Shown piece by piece: positions 1 through 10,500 of a stretch of DNA of 64,000 nt. Below the pieces are notes generated by a model. It ran no database searches. It was not told the origin of the DNA and saw only the letters and a program-made list of their open reading frames with translations. Positions within the stretch are counted from its first letter, which is position 1, and each line of letters starts with the position of its first letter. The position numbers and the translations under genes are program-made. Origin of the DNA: CAYTGM01 sp964437365 (GTDB lineage Bacteria > Sumerlaeota > Sumerlaeia > SLMS01); contig CAYTGM010000017.1 in NCBI GenBank assembly GCA_964437365.1, positions 1 to 64,000 of the forward strand. Direction: 5' to 3'.

Positions 1-335
1 AATTTGACAATGCAGTCCTAAAAATAAAGTCTGATGCTCAGACATCTATCGAATTGAGCCATTCAACAGGAATTAGAGATGATCGGTTTCTATATCGTTT
101 CAAGGGATATATGTTGGATTTGGACAAGACTGAATTTCTCAAGAGAAGACATCGATTTACAGCAATTTCGAAAGTAAATAAAATGTGTATAGAAGGACAG
201 GAACTTACCGAAGAAGAGGCACTTTATTTGCTCAATCTTAAGGGATTGGAAAAGGTCTGGTGTGACAAAGATCAGCTTAAAAGAATTAAAAGTTGGGGGA
301 TTAAGAGTGAGTTATTCGGAAAAGTCGTCTATTAG
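1..335 (+). CDS. Hypothetical protein, 5' end outside window
   Basis: The reading frame is open from the left edge (first full codon at base 3) and stops at 333-335, giving about 110 residues of a C-terminal part. The visible protein is rich in Lys, Arg and Leu, with a short helical stretch (ELTEEEALYLLNL) near the end and no membrane segment. I do not recognise a family. A TTG at 54 could in principle start it, but it has no good ribosome site and the frame is clearly open before it, so I read it as truncated by the window. It lies in the accessory patch with LRR and DUF4259 genes, so an immunity-type role is possible but not shown. Confidence 0.5.
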   Translation, partial: FDNAVLKIKSDAQTSIELSHSTGIRDDRFLYRFKGYMLDLDKTEFLKRRHRFTAISKVNKMCIEGQELTEEEALYLLNLKGLEKVWCDKDQLKRIKSWGIKSELFGKVVY

Positions 336-480
336 ATGAATATTAATGAAGGCTGCTATGGAAATGACGTCCGTTGATCATAAGGGTCCCTACCTGCCAA
401 TAAGTATTGAGACACTTGGTTCAATAGTTTAGAGAGTAGGGCGGAGAAATGGTATGGTGTGATCAAGGGCAGCTGGAGGG

Positions 481-611
481 CTCCCCAGATTTCGCTCCAC
501 ATCTTATGAGAGTTTCTGCACCCTTGACCTGACCTTTAGGAGGCCAAGATGTCCAAGCGGAAACGACACACTTCAGAACAGATTATTCGAAAGCTGCGTG
601 GTGCAGTCAAA
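481..611 (+). pseudogene. Truncated IS3-family transposase orfA 5' end, copy 1
   Basis: An ATG at 549 with an AGGAGG-type ribosome site opens a frame beginning MSKRKRHTSEQIIRKLR. This is the typical N-terminus of the small helix-turn-helix transposase subunit (OrfA) of IS3-family elements. After about 20 codons the similarity ends and the frame continues into unrelated AT-rich sequence to a stop at 752. Bases 481-600 match 4101-4220 closely, so the preserved part is the IS left end plus the first codons of orfA. No OrfB, right end or catalytic DDE region follows. It is a dead fragment. Confidence 0.7.
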
Positions 612-767
612 AACTCTCTTGTCGAGCACTTTTACTCTTCAATAATTATGAACTTATTTGAAGTCATCATGAAGCGGCATCAGAAAGAATTCTATTCAAA
701 TTCTGCATTGGGGTTTGAAGAAAAAGGTAGTAGGTTGATTGTTTGGGATTGAATATCTCTCATAGAC

Positions 768-1091
768 ATGATGTATACACGAAACGAAACTAACATGGAG
801 ATGGGTGATATATATTGTTTCACCCAGGAAGACTGTCTTTCTGAGGCGGTTTTTCCCCGCTGCCGCTTCCCAAGGATCTGTTCTAACCCTGCTACACTTC
901 TTGGTCGATCTAGCGTCTCATGGGTAAAGAAACAGGTTTTACAAGATCCGAGAAAGCACTGTATAGTCTTTCCTGCCAGTTATTGGTTTCGCTCTATTCT
1001 CATTTACTCAAGTAAGGCAAATCATCTCTTGCGTGAGGAAAATGAGAAGTGTCTGGAATGGGAATCCCCCGAATGGTACCTCACAGAGTAA
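768..1091 (+). CDS. Hypothetical small protein containing duplicated module
   Basis: A 107-residue open frame starts at ATG 768; alternatives are ATG 795 and 801. From codon 22 to the stop it is the first copy of a segment repeated at 2291-2551. Nineteen of 87 codons differ between copies. Nine of these changes are synonymous and none creates a stop, which suggests this frame was translated for some time after duplication. The protein has several Cys and Trp residues and ends with a charged, Trp-containing tail. It resembles no family I know. The next gene starts 4 bases after the stop, so translational coupling is possible. It may be a chimera of a short new 5' end and an older 3' module. 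Confidence 0.3.
   Translation: MMYTRNETNMEMGDIYCFTQEDCLSEAVFPRCRFPRICSNPATLLGRSSVSWVKKQVLQDPRKHCIVFPASYWFRSILIYSSKANHLLREENEKCLEWESPEWYLTE
831..1091 (+). repeat. 261-bp direct repeat, copy 1
   Basis: Matches 2291-2551 without gaps at an offset of 1460 bases, with roughly 92 percent identity by eye. Similarity stops abruptly at both ends. The right boundary coincides with the shared TAA stop. Confidence 0.9.
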
Positions 1092-1094
1092 ACA

Positions 1095-2090
1095 ATGTCA
1101 CTTTCTTCATCTTTTCTCGAAGCTTTCAACTCTCGATTAGGTTTGGTGCAGTATGTCAATGGTCTCGACAAGGTTTCCCTTGATTTGTTGACTCGTATTC
1201 TTTCCCTCCAAGATTTTGATGATCTAGATTCTATAGACGCCCTCGGGCAACTTAGGCAAGTTCGGAATATATCAGTACCCATTTTGATCGATGTCTCTGG
1301 GACCAGTCTTCATCTTGTTTTTAGAGGAACATTGAGTGGATGTCTACTAACATTTTTCCCCGAAACGCCTGATACTATTCCATCTTTAAGTTTCCTGAAC
1401 CTGACTACCTTCATGACTCACATCCCCAACTCAGTTGAGGACACGGAGGAGTTTTCGGATTTGTCTTTGGATTCGATACCTCATGATTTCCATAATGCCG
1501 TCGTACATCCATCACAGGTTATTCGATACGACTCATTTCCTACCAAAAGAGCTCAGGAGATTTACAGGAGTTTGGCCAGCGAAAAGGATATTAACCATCA
1601 GTATTGGCGATTGAGTGTCGCTCCTTCAGATGCAGTGGAGTTCTTCAAGTTACATTGTCATTCGGGTCATCCGGAAATAAGTCTTCTTGCCAGTAAACGA
1701 TTGATAGACTCTAGCCCGACGGCCCAGACACTAAAATGGTTAATAAGCACCAAGAACCGACACCAGAAACGCCTTATCTACTATTTCGTGGCGAATAATC
1801 CAAGACTATGTGAGTCTGTGAGCTACGATTTCATATCTGATAAGGAAATCGTTGAAGAAGAGAAAGCGGAGTTTTTGAATGCGTTTGAAAGGGACGAAGA
1901 GTCATCAGATTGGGAAAGCCTTCAACGACAACGTGCGTTCGCATTAGCCCGCCAAGCTTACAGACATAATTACTTCAGTAGAAAAGTTGAAATACTACAG
2001 CCGTATATAGCAGATCTTCCCCCTATTGAGCAGAAGATTTTGAAGATTGCATATAAGAAGACAGATCAAAATAAGAAACAAGGCTCATAA
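1095..2090 (+). CDS. Hypothetical protein, possibly immunity-like
   Basis: Encodes 331 residues with no signal peptide or membrane segment, so it is probably cytoplasmic. The N-terminal 130 residues alternate predicted strands with short acidic loops (VPILIDVSG, HLVFRGTLSG, LLTFFPETPDT). The remainder is helical and rich in paired Arg/Gln/Ala, ending in a Lys-rich tail. The N-terminal part faintly recalls SMI1/KNR4 (SUKH) immunity proteins, but I see no diagnostic motif and do not assign it. The ATG at 1095 follows the previous stop by 4 bases with no strong ribosome site. Its neighbours are an LRR protein and a DUF4259 protein, both common in immunity arrays. Confidence 0.55.
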   Translation: MSLSSSFLEAFNSRLGLVQYVNGLDKVSLDLLTRILSLQDFDDLDSIDALGQLRQVRNISVPILIDVSGTSLHLVFRGTLSGCLLTFFPETPDTIPSLSFLNLTTFMTHIPNSVEDTEEFSDLSLDSIPHDFHNAVVHPSQVIRYDSFPTKRAQEIYRSLASEKDINHQYWRLSVAPSDAVEFFKLHCHSGHPEISLLASKRLIDSSPTAQTLKWLISTKNRHQKRLIYYFVANNPRLCESVSYDFISDKEIVEEEKAEFLNAFERDEESSDWESLQRQRAFALARQAYRHNYFSRKVEILQPYIADLPPIEQKILKIAYKKTDQNKKQGS

Positions 2091-2115
2091 AGCTGGAAGT
2101 ACAATATAAGGATGA

Positions 2116-2289
2116 AATAAGGGCAGAAGTGTGTATTGCAGTTGGCAGCTTAACCATCCGATAGGTGTTAATTTGCAGTTGCGGTACTGTCTGTTTCCGG
2201 ACTTTTCTCAGCTTTCACTGGAGTTGGAGAATACGGCGAAACTCATCATTAAGAAGCAGATAAAAGAAGGAAAGTGGGATTTTATGTGA
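2116..2289 (+). pseudogene. Gene fragment, unidentified
   Basis: An open frame of about 57 codons without a start codon runs to a TGA at 2287-2289. Its composition looks coding, with alternating hydrophobic and polar residues and a C-terminal stretch containing ENTAKLIIKKQIKEGKWDF. The frame differs from that of the adjacent duplicated segment, so the two are separate relics. No family is recognised. It could be the 3' end of a degraded immunity-type gene. Confidence 0.35.
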
Positions 2290-2290
2290 A

Positions 2291-2551
2291 GACTATCTTT
2301 CTGATGCGGTTTTTCCCCGCTGCCGCTTCCCAAGGATCTGTTCTAACCCTGCTACACTTCTTGGTCGATCAAACGTCTCATGGGTAAAGAAACAAGTTTT
2401 GCAAGATGCGAGAAAGCACTGTATAGTATTTCCTGCTAGCTATTGGTTTCTCTGTATTCTTATTTACTCAAGTAAGGCAAATCATCTCTTGCATGAGGCA
2501 AATGAGAAGTGTCTAGAATGGGAATCCCCCGAATGGTACTTGGAGCAGTAA
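2291..2551 (+). repeat. 261-bp direct repeat, copy 2
   Basis: Second copy of 831-1091, in the same orientation. Its coding frame is intact to the shared TAA but is preceded immediately by an in-frame stop (TGA at 2288-2290) and lacks a start codon, so this copy looks untranslated today. The mix of synonymous and conservative changes implies past coding function. Confidence 0.85.
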
Positions 2552-2680
2552 AGAAAGATCGCATATTGTTGGCAGATTCAGATAGATTTCCACTACCTGC
2601 CATCAAGTGTTGATGTACTTCCCTCAAGTAAATTTCGAGTAGGTTGGAGGAGAGAGTTTCAGTAATTGTGGTAAGAGAAG

Positions 2681-3643
2681 ATGAAATACTCATACAGATA
2701 TGATTTAAGTAATGGTCGTATATACTTTTGCCCTCTTGAGGGGAGGAATAGCGCTATAAGAGATAGATACCAGGATTTTCGCGTAGATAAGATCTGGTGG
2801 GAATTTCCGAAGGATCTTAATGGCAAGAACAACTTTCTAAAGCATGTAGATCCTCTGAAATCACTCAAGCTGATTAATTATAGAGATGAATCATTTGAAT
2901 TCTTGAGGGAAACTCCGAATTTACAGGAACTCTTGCTGCTGGATTATGAAGCAACAGTCCCGACATTTGATAACTTGACGGACTTGATATCTGTTAAGCT
3001 GCACTATGATACACTCAATGCTTCCAATGCTTTGAGCCTGAACCTGAAATCCCACTTCATTTACAGTTATCCGGAAATTGATTTTCGCTCGATTGATTTG
3101 CCCAAGAACCTGGAATACCTTGGAGTGTATTATTGTCCCAAGCTGAAGAGTCTTTCTGGAATCGAGCAATGTCCAAAGCTAAAGGGGCTAGATATAACAT
3201 TGGCACCCAAGATATCTGACCTGGATGTTTTGAACGAGCTTGATCAACTGGAAGAATTATCCCTCAGTAATACGCCCAAGATTTCAAGTCTAAGGGGGCT
3301 GGAAGAATTAGATCATTTAATAAAACTAGACATCGAAGAATTGAAAAAAATAGATAGCCTGTCTCCAATTCTGCATTTACCGGCTCTTGAGACAATTAGA
3401 CTTTGGGAAACCAAAATAGAGGATAATGATGTGAAGTCGGTCATGGCGCATCCGAAACTTCGAAGATTCGATTTCGATTACTACAAAGGATACAACGCGA
3501 AGTCATCAGATTTTGAGAGTAAGCCAATGACGAAAGAAGAGGAGTGGATGTACAATGTTTCAGAAAAGGCAGTAATGGCTCTAGGTGTTGCCTATGATGA
3601 GGATGAGCTTCCCGAAGAAATGCCTCCCGACTATCCCCAATAA
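2681..3643 (+). CDS. Leucine-rich repeat protein
   Basis: Encodes 320 residues. The first 50 residues form a Trp- and Tyr-rich cap, followed by about nine irregular leucine-rich repeats between residues 55 and 285 (for example LKSLKLIN, LDQLEELSLSN, LPALETIRLW). An acidic, Pro-containing tail ends the protein. No signal peptide or membrane segment is seen, so it is probably a cytoplasmic binding protein. Intact cytoplasmic LRR proteins of this size occur often in arrays of immunity genes of polymorphic toxin systems, which the DUF4259 neighbour supports. The actual partner cannot be read from the sequence. It is convergent with the DUF4259 gene, 13 bases away. Confidence 0.8.
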   Translation: MKYSYRYDLSNGRIYFCPLEGRNSAIRDRYQDFRVDKIWWEFPKDLNGKNNFLKHVDPLKSLKLINYRDESFEFLRETPNLQELLLLDYEATVPTFDNLTDLISVKLHYDTLNASNALSLNLKSHFIYSYPEIDFRSIDLPKNLEYLGVYYCPKLKSLSGIEQCPKLKGLDITLAPKISDLDVLNELDQLEELSLSNTPKISSLRGLEELDHLIKLDIEELKKIDSLSPILHLPALETIRLWETKIEDNDVKSVMAHPKLRRFDFDYYKGYNAKSSDFESKPMTKEEEWMYNVSEKAVMALGVAYDEDELPEEMPPDYPQ

Positions 3644-3656
3644 ATTCGTACTTAAG

Positions 3657-4019
3657 CTATTCGTTCTGGAGTATATCTGATTGGGACAATACTTCTATTT
3701 CACTTCGTATTTCTTCTAGGATTTCTTCAGGTAAGTCCAGTGCTTCATGATTCAGGATTTGTTTTAGCTTTGAAATAGCCAGCTTCACATCGTCCTCTAG
3801 GAAATCAATGGGCCATATATAGATTCTACCAAGGTCGCTGAGAATTTTGGCGGCAGCTCTGATTTCTTCATGCTCATCCTCAACGCTTGAGTTCAACGTT
3901 TTTATAACATGCTCACGTAAATTCGTATCATCGAAAAGGTCAGAATACCAGTCTGCTGCGGTATCATTTTCCCAAGGTTTAAAACCCCATGCGCCCATCT
4001 TGCATTCTCCATAATTCAA
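3657..4019 (-). CDS. DUF4259 family protein
   Basis: The full frame is 120 residues, but the family start MGAWGFKPWENDTAADWYSD lies at residue 8 (ATG at 3998), preceded by a short extension MNYGECK. The MGAWG...ENDxAADW motif is the signature of DUF4259, a small, mostly helical cytoplasmic family whose members often sit in immunity-gene clusters or beside secreted toxins. Its biochemical role is unknown. The rest is acidic and helical, consistent with binding a basic toxin. It is the only minus-strand gene of the accessory patch and faces the LRR gene. Confidence 0.8.
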   Translation of the reverse strand: MNYGECKMGAWGFKPWENDTAADWYSDLFDDTNLREHVIKTLNSSVEDEHEEIRAAAKILSDLGRIYIWPIDFLEDDVKLAISKLKQILNHEALDLPEEILEEIRSEIEVLSQSDILQNE

Positions 4020-4516
4020 CTGTTCGATATCATGCTTGAGCCATTTGGATCATCCAAAGTTTCCGAGCCCGCAAACAAAACATCGCATTATGATGAAGGA
4101 CTCCCCAGATTTCACTCTACATCTTATGAGAGTTTCTACACCTTTGACCTGATCTTCAGGAGGCTAGGTTGGCAAAGCGGAAGCCACATACTTCAGAACA
4201 GATGATTCGAAAGCTGCGTGAAGGAGGGTAAATTCTGAGCAAAGATGGTGCGATCGTTTAGCCGTGTCACTCGCCTGGCATGATAAAAACAGAGAAAAGT
4301 GTTGTCGTGTCACACCGCTAATAAATCTGTATATATAGAATAAGAAATCTTTGTGACAGTGCGAACTTTTTCCTTGCCGCGACAGGCGGTTTTCCCGTTG
4401 ATGCGCGCATCTTAAAAAACACAAGACACGGGTGGGACTACGGCTGGGATATTTCTGGAACGGGGGCTTCCTGTGTTCTTGCATTTTCATCGGAACTCAA
4501 AGGAGAGGGTACTGCT
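4020..4516. other. Intergenic region with second IS remnant
   Basis: About 500 bases. The left part holds the second truncated IS3 5' end (4101-4231). The right part (4232-4500) is the likely 5' region of the giant secreted-protein gene and includes an AT-rich stretch around 4326-4350 that could hold a promoter. I see no strong -35/-10 pair or sigma-54 site. Confidence 0.5.
4101..4231 (+). pseudogene. Truncated IS3-family transposase orfA 5' end, copy 2
   Basis: Bases 4101-4220 are the counterpart of 481-600, an exact offset of 3620 with no gaps. The start is now TTG (4169) and the frame reads AKRKPHTSEQMIRKLREGG before a stop at 4229-4231. The copies have accumulated independent changes, including loss of the ATG, so both are old. 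They lose similarity at almost the same point after KLR, which suggests a common truncated ancestor or recombination through this sequence. Confidence 0.7.
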
Positions 4517-7500
4517 GTGTCTAACCGAAAGTATCTGTTACAAGATCTCTTTACTTACTTTGCTCTCTTTGTCCTTAGTTTTCAAGCAACGACGGCGTCT
4601 GCATTGGAATTTTCTCTTAGTTCTTCCGCCACAAACGATGAGGGAGTTTTGAAGAGTGACCAGAACAAGCTCGGCATATTTGGGTTGGATTCATTCGATG
4701 TTTTGCATCCTCCGGTGCTTCCCTACAATAGTTTGGATGCGGTAGCGTATCGAGAGTCTCTCACTGCGGGATGGGAAGAACAGCACTATCCATCGATGGA
4801 ATACAGAATTGATACCGCCGCTCTCGATGAAAGCTCAAGTATATATACAATTCCCATCCTGATCAGATGCGATGTGGAGGGAAGTGTCACTTTGAGCTGG
4901 TCTGGAGAAGATGATGCGGCCCTTGCTTTTCGGTTTCTGACACTTCAGGACTCGGTCGCAGATGAGATCTATGACCTGCGTGAGAATTCCTCCTTGTCAT
5001 TTGCTGGACCCGTTGAAAGAATACTCTTTCTGGAAATGAGACCAGGACGCTGTCCGCTGCCATTTGTTAATAATGTCAATTCAAGTGATGGAATTTCAGA
5101 AGAGCATATATCGGTCACATGGGACCGATCTCCTTTGACAGTTTCCTATGAGGTGTGGAGATCCGAATCTTCCGACTTTTCAGAAGCATATCTTGTCAGT
5201 TCCATTCCCGACCCAGACGTCACCTCGTATCAGGATGCTAATGCGCTTCAAGGTACTATCTATTATTACTTTCTACGTGGAATCAATGATTGCGGAGAAG
5301 GGGCTCCAAGTACTCCTGATGCAGGCAACCTGATTTGTGAAAAGCCAGGTCAGATAACTGGTCTCAATGCCTCCAAGGGTGAGTATGAAGAGAGGATTAT
5401 TCTCCATTGGAATTCAATGGATAAGACGGACTATTACCGCGTCTATCGTTCTACTGATCCTCTCATAGAAAATGCGATAGAGGTAAGCAGAATCCCACAA
5501 ACCAGTTATACCGATGATAGCGTTACCAGCGATACACTCTATTATTATTGGGTTGCAGGGGAAAATATTTGTGGAAAAGGCGAATGGTCTGAACCCGACC
5601 ACGGCTATGCAAGTTGCCAGATCCCCACAGTTGTCGGAGGCGTGGAGGCGTCAGATGGTACGTTTCTTGACTCTGTCTATATAAGCTGGGATGAAAACCT
5701 TTTCGTAGAATATTATGAAGTGTATCGTGGAATCGGCACCTTTGAGGATTCCGAACTCATTGCGGTCACAGAATCTCCAGAGTACACGGATACGTCTCGA
5801 CCGAGCGGGGAGGTTTTCAATTACTGGGTGACTGGAGCAAATTCCTGCGGAGCAAGTGAACCGGGTGCGGGGGAATCTGGGTATGCGGATTGCCGGACTC
5901 CAGGTGTTCCAGAGAACTTCACGGCTTCAGACAGTGAATTCGGCAACCAGGTGTTGCTTGTTTGGGATCGGGCTCCGGACGCGATGAGCTATGAGGTCTT
6001 TCGCGCGGAAGCAGGTGCAGAATTTGAAACCTCAGCGAAAATCGGTGAGACTTTAGAAGAGCAGTATCCCGATATGACCGCACTTCCAGGGGTGAGCTAT
6101 CAGTACTATATACGAGCAAGGAATGTTTGTGGAATATCAAGCGGCCATATTTCAGATGAAGGATCAATACTGTGTCCTGACGTAAACACTCCTGGTGAGA
6201 TTGTTGTCTCTGACGGTCAGGCGTTCGTGACTATTGATTGGGAGCCAGCAACTGATGCTACTGGATATCGCATCTATAGATCCAGTGTTGATGAATTTGA
6301 ACTTGCTCAGCTCCTTGCTGATATTGCTGGAGCTTCTTTTGAAGATTCTACTGCGATCCTGGGACAAGATTATTTCTACTGGGTGACTTCCCATAACGGA
6401 TGCTCCGAAAGCGATCCTTCGGTTTCTTATTCAGGGAAAGCAATGGCTCCAAATGAAAGGGAACTGGAAGACTACCTGGAAGGTTTGTGCAACCTTGCAG
6501 ATGACTGGGCTCTCTTTCCTTCTGACGGTTTCTTATGTGCTCAGGCAGAATGGAATCTTCAAAAAGTGCGAACATTGATCCAGTATGATCAGGAAGTGCG
6601 TCATTTGGTTCCTGACTTGGATTTAATGATCGAACGGATAGAGGAATGTGATGAAAGCCTCGCCGAGGATTTCTGCACACTGAAGCAAAGGGTTGACGAT
6701 TTTCAATCTGCTTCGTTTGAGATAGAATTGTCGCCGCCTGTTAGATTTCTGCAAGAGAATGAAGAAACGGATTTCGTTTTAGAACTGAAAAACACTTCAA
6801 GTTCTCACGCGAACTATTCTCTTTCTGTTCTATCTGAGGGTATAGATGGTCTGGATGCATCGTTGAGTGAGGACGAAGTTGATCTGAGTCCAGGTGAAAG
6901 TAACGAAGGAGCTCCCGTCATTATCACGGTAGAGCAGTCACTGGAAAGTGATCGAGTTATAAGCCTTCCAATCGAAGTGAGACGTAATACCGAACCCTCA
7001 TATAGTCGGATGCTGTATGCTCAGATCGTCATTCGAACGGCTTTTGCTGACGTGACAAGTGTTGCCGCCTCACCGTCTATTGTTCCGACTGAAGGGGTCA
7101 CGGATCTATCTGCGCATATCTTCAACAGTGGTAACGCTGATCGTTCGGTGTTGATTCGCACGGAAGTCCTCAATGAGGCAGGCGAAGTTGTGGAGACGTT
7201 GGGTGATTTGCCCCACAATATTTCAGGTTCAATCGACTATGAGATTGTGGAAATAGGTCAACTTTCAACCGTGGGGCTTCCTGTCGGCATCTATACAGCC
7301 AGGGTTTCTCTACTTAAGGAAACTGGAGAGGCATTACCCGGATATTCGAATTCAACCGATATTGTCGTTGGGGGACATCTCGGGGCTAAGGTCTACGCAG
7401 AACCTGTCTTACTTCCACCCGGCAATCACCTTGTCCAAACTAATTTTGAATTGGACCGAGAGATTATACCGTCCACTATCGCCGAGGAGAAGTCTGTAGT

Positions 7501-10500
7501 CCTCTTGAATCGCGATACATTTTTCTCGCAATGCGCTGCCCCTCCATTAGCCCTTGATTTTGATACAATTACAACAGGATCTGCGACAGATATTAGAGGT
7601 GTGAACCTCAACTGCGTTACGTTTTCAAGTGAGAAAAACCCTCTCTTTGTTACAAGCAACAATGATATACCAGTCGAAAATGGTACATCACTCCTGACTT
7701 CTACTACCGGTGACTACTTTCTGTCCCCGGGAGGCAGTGATTTATCGGCGGGTTCAGGTACAATGACTTCGGAGGAGCTGTCTTTGCAGGTTCACAGGTC
7801 TGCTGATGCCTGGTACCCTTTTCTTCCTGACAGTAGATCAACCAACTGGGGAAGTGGAGGAGAGCGCTTTGACCTGACGGGCTATCCCTGGGACACGACC
7901 ACATTTATCGATCAGGAAGACTATACAATCGTTCAGGTTGAAAGATCATACACGCCTTCCGCTCCTTTCGTATCCACATCAAGCGATCGGTCATATGATT
8001 ACTTTAGAAGCTGGGAAGAACTTCTTGAAACTAGTCGAACGAATACCATGACCTATGGCTACTGGATGAGAAGCTTTGGGGACGGTGAGTGGGGGATGAT
8101 GGTTGATAGTTCGATTCATGTTTCGAACTTCCGTGCTGATGACACAGCCATCGCAGTGAGAATTGGAAGCCAAACACAGGGCTCCTATCATGCATATCGA
8201 CGCCCCGGTGGAGGTAAACCCGATTATCAGATCGATGGCTGGTCACACATCGTCGTCCAGTGCAATGAAGGAGACCGTCCCTTTATCTGGGTGAATGGCG
8301 AGGAGTGGGTCCCTGACAATCCAAATCAGATTACTTCTGAGTTTATGCAATACAGCTCCAAGGGCTGGCGCGTACAGCAGCCCTATGTCAGTGGACTTGG
8401 AGGCGTAGATGCTGAGTTCATGCAATACTTCATTACACGTTCAAAGCTGTCCGATGAAGAGCGAGCGGCGATCGTCGAAGCAGGACCCTACTTGAACCCC
8501 AATGACCCCGTTGCACAACCAGAGTTAGCTGATCCTGTTTCTCAACAGGATACTTTTGAATTCAGTTTTGATCGTCCCGTTTCTTCTTTTGGATTTGATC
8601 TGATTACGCCGCAAGTTGACGGCTCTCCCGGCGTCTATGCTGAGATATTTGACTCTTCAAACAGGAGAATATATGATGGTTTTCTCCCTATGGAATCAAA
8701 CGGAGGTCATCGTTTTTCAGGATTCAAGAGTGAAAAAGAAGAAATCAAAAAGGTGGTCCTTAATGATGTTGATGAGGATGGTATAGACAGTCATTTCGCT
8801 ATTGATTCTCTTTACTGTGAAATTCCCAATTCCTATAAGGCAGACTTCGTTTTTATCTTCGATATAAGTGGTTCTATGCAAGATGAGATCGATGCGATCA
8901 AAGGAGGATTCACTCAATTTGTAGAAGATCTAGATGAACGAAATATCAATGCACGCTTTGCTCTTGTAACAATGAGTTTTGAGCATCAACTCAAACAGGA
9001 TTTTACGTCGTGCCCAGACGAGTTCTATGAAGTTCTAGACAGAGTGAACGATACCGGTAGCGGTATCGAGCCAACCTTTGAAGTGATCAGAAAAGTTCTT
9101 GGTGCCAGTTGTACGCCTCTCTACGTAAATCCTGGTGATGACTGGGATCCCTATCTGGACTTTCGCCCTGATGCGAGAGTGAACCTGATCGTTGTCACGG
9201 ATGAGAACTCTGACTTGCCTCTCGATGAATGTAACCGCGTTGCAGGTCAGTCCGGAGTGTCTTCATCATATCCTTACGAGCCAAATGAGAACTTCAGAAA
9301 TACAGGACCATGGCAAACCGAGATTGAACTCACTGCTGAAGCAATCATCAACAAACGAGCTTACATAAATATGATCATCGGCTGGGATCATCCATCATAC
9401 TGGCAGTTCGGTTCTCCTTATTTTGATGTTTCAGATGATGATTTCCTGAATTTTGATCCCCAGGAAACTCTCGCAGGACTAAAGCGAGGCGGGTTTGAAA
9501 AGACATTGCAAGGACTTGTGCTGGAAGCAGGGCTCATTGGACGAACTTTCTTTATTCAGGATATGACCGCAAATCCTGAAAACGTTGAGCAGTTCTTCCA
9601 GGCAAAGATCGAAGAGATCCTTTATCAGCCAGTGGGTATTCAAACACAAATCACACATAACTATGACGACCAATCGTATGAGATCTATGCAGACTCTATT
9701 CCAGATGACGCCACTCTTTCGAGTGAGAGTTTCGAATACTCCATCGCAACCGATCTCTACGGAGCACAATCGAGGATATTCCCAATCTCAGGTTCCGTAG
9801 AAAATCTTCTGCCAGGTGAACGACGAGAAATCAGTCATGGTACGATAATTCAAAACGTGATCGAGACCAGCGAAGAATTGACTACAGAAACACTTAGTAT
9901 TCCGGCTCTTTCTGTAGTAGGAGAGCATATTCTCGAGATTCAACCAAGTCATAAATCGGTCTATGCAGGAGAGAGTACATCTTTCGAAGTGTCGCTCTAC
10001 AACCCGTCAAATTTCTCCCGACAGTTCAATATATCAGTAGAAGGTATCGAAGTTCTTGACTATACGATTCCGTCGGTTTTGTCTCTCTCTTCAGAGACAA
10101 CAGAAACTGTAGAGCTGATCGTAAACACGGATGCGACGACAATCGACACCACGTATCCCTTCCTCATAACGATTGAAGGGGTTGATGGAGTTCGCGATTA
10201 TGCAGAAGGGCGAATTGATGTATTGCCTTCTGAGTCTGTTCCTCTCGACACACAACCCGAGATTTTCCTGGAAGTTGAAGAAACGGGAACAGAGTTTACA
10301 TCAACTGCCAGAAGAGAGTTTTCATTCCGTATAGCCAACTTAGGTGATACTTCAACCACGGTTTCTCTGGTTGGAGAATCAACGGGATACTCGGTCTCAT
10401 TATCAGAATCAGTTATCTACTTGCCATCAAATTCTACTGAACCAATTGCAGGAAGCATTCATCTCGAACCAGAAGAAGTTATCCCGGTAGGAGTTTGGGC

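Larger units (their letters stand above)
336..1094. other. Degenerate region with IS remnant and duplicated segment
   Basis: About 760 bases without a confident complete gene. It holds the first truncated IS3-type 5' end (481-611), about 150 bases of AT-rich filler, and the first copy of a 261-bp duplicated coding-like segment (831-1091). The mix of fragments suggests repeated insertion and recombination. Confidence 0.6.
2091..2680. other. Gene-poor stretch with two gene fragments
   Basis: About 590 bases between the 331-residue gene and the LRR gene. It contains a short frame fragment without a start (2116-2289), the second copy of the 261-bp duplication (2291-2551), and 130 bases leading to the LRR start with no clear promoter. 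Confidence 0.6.

Noticed and set aside
391..2662. Weak similarity between 391-455 and 2598-2662 (CTACCTGCCA start)
   Set aside because: Beyond about ten bases the match is too patchy by eye to call a repeat.
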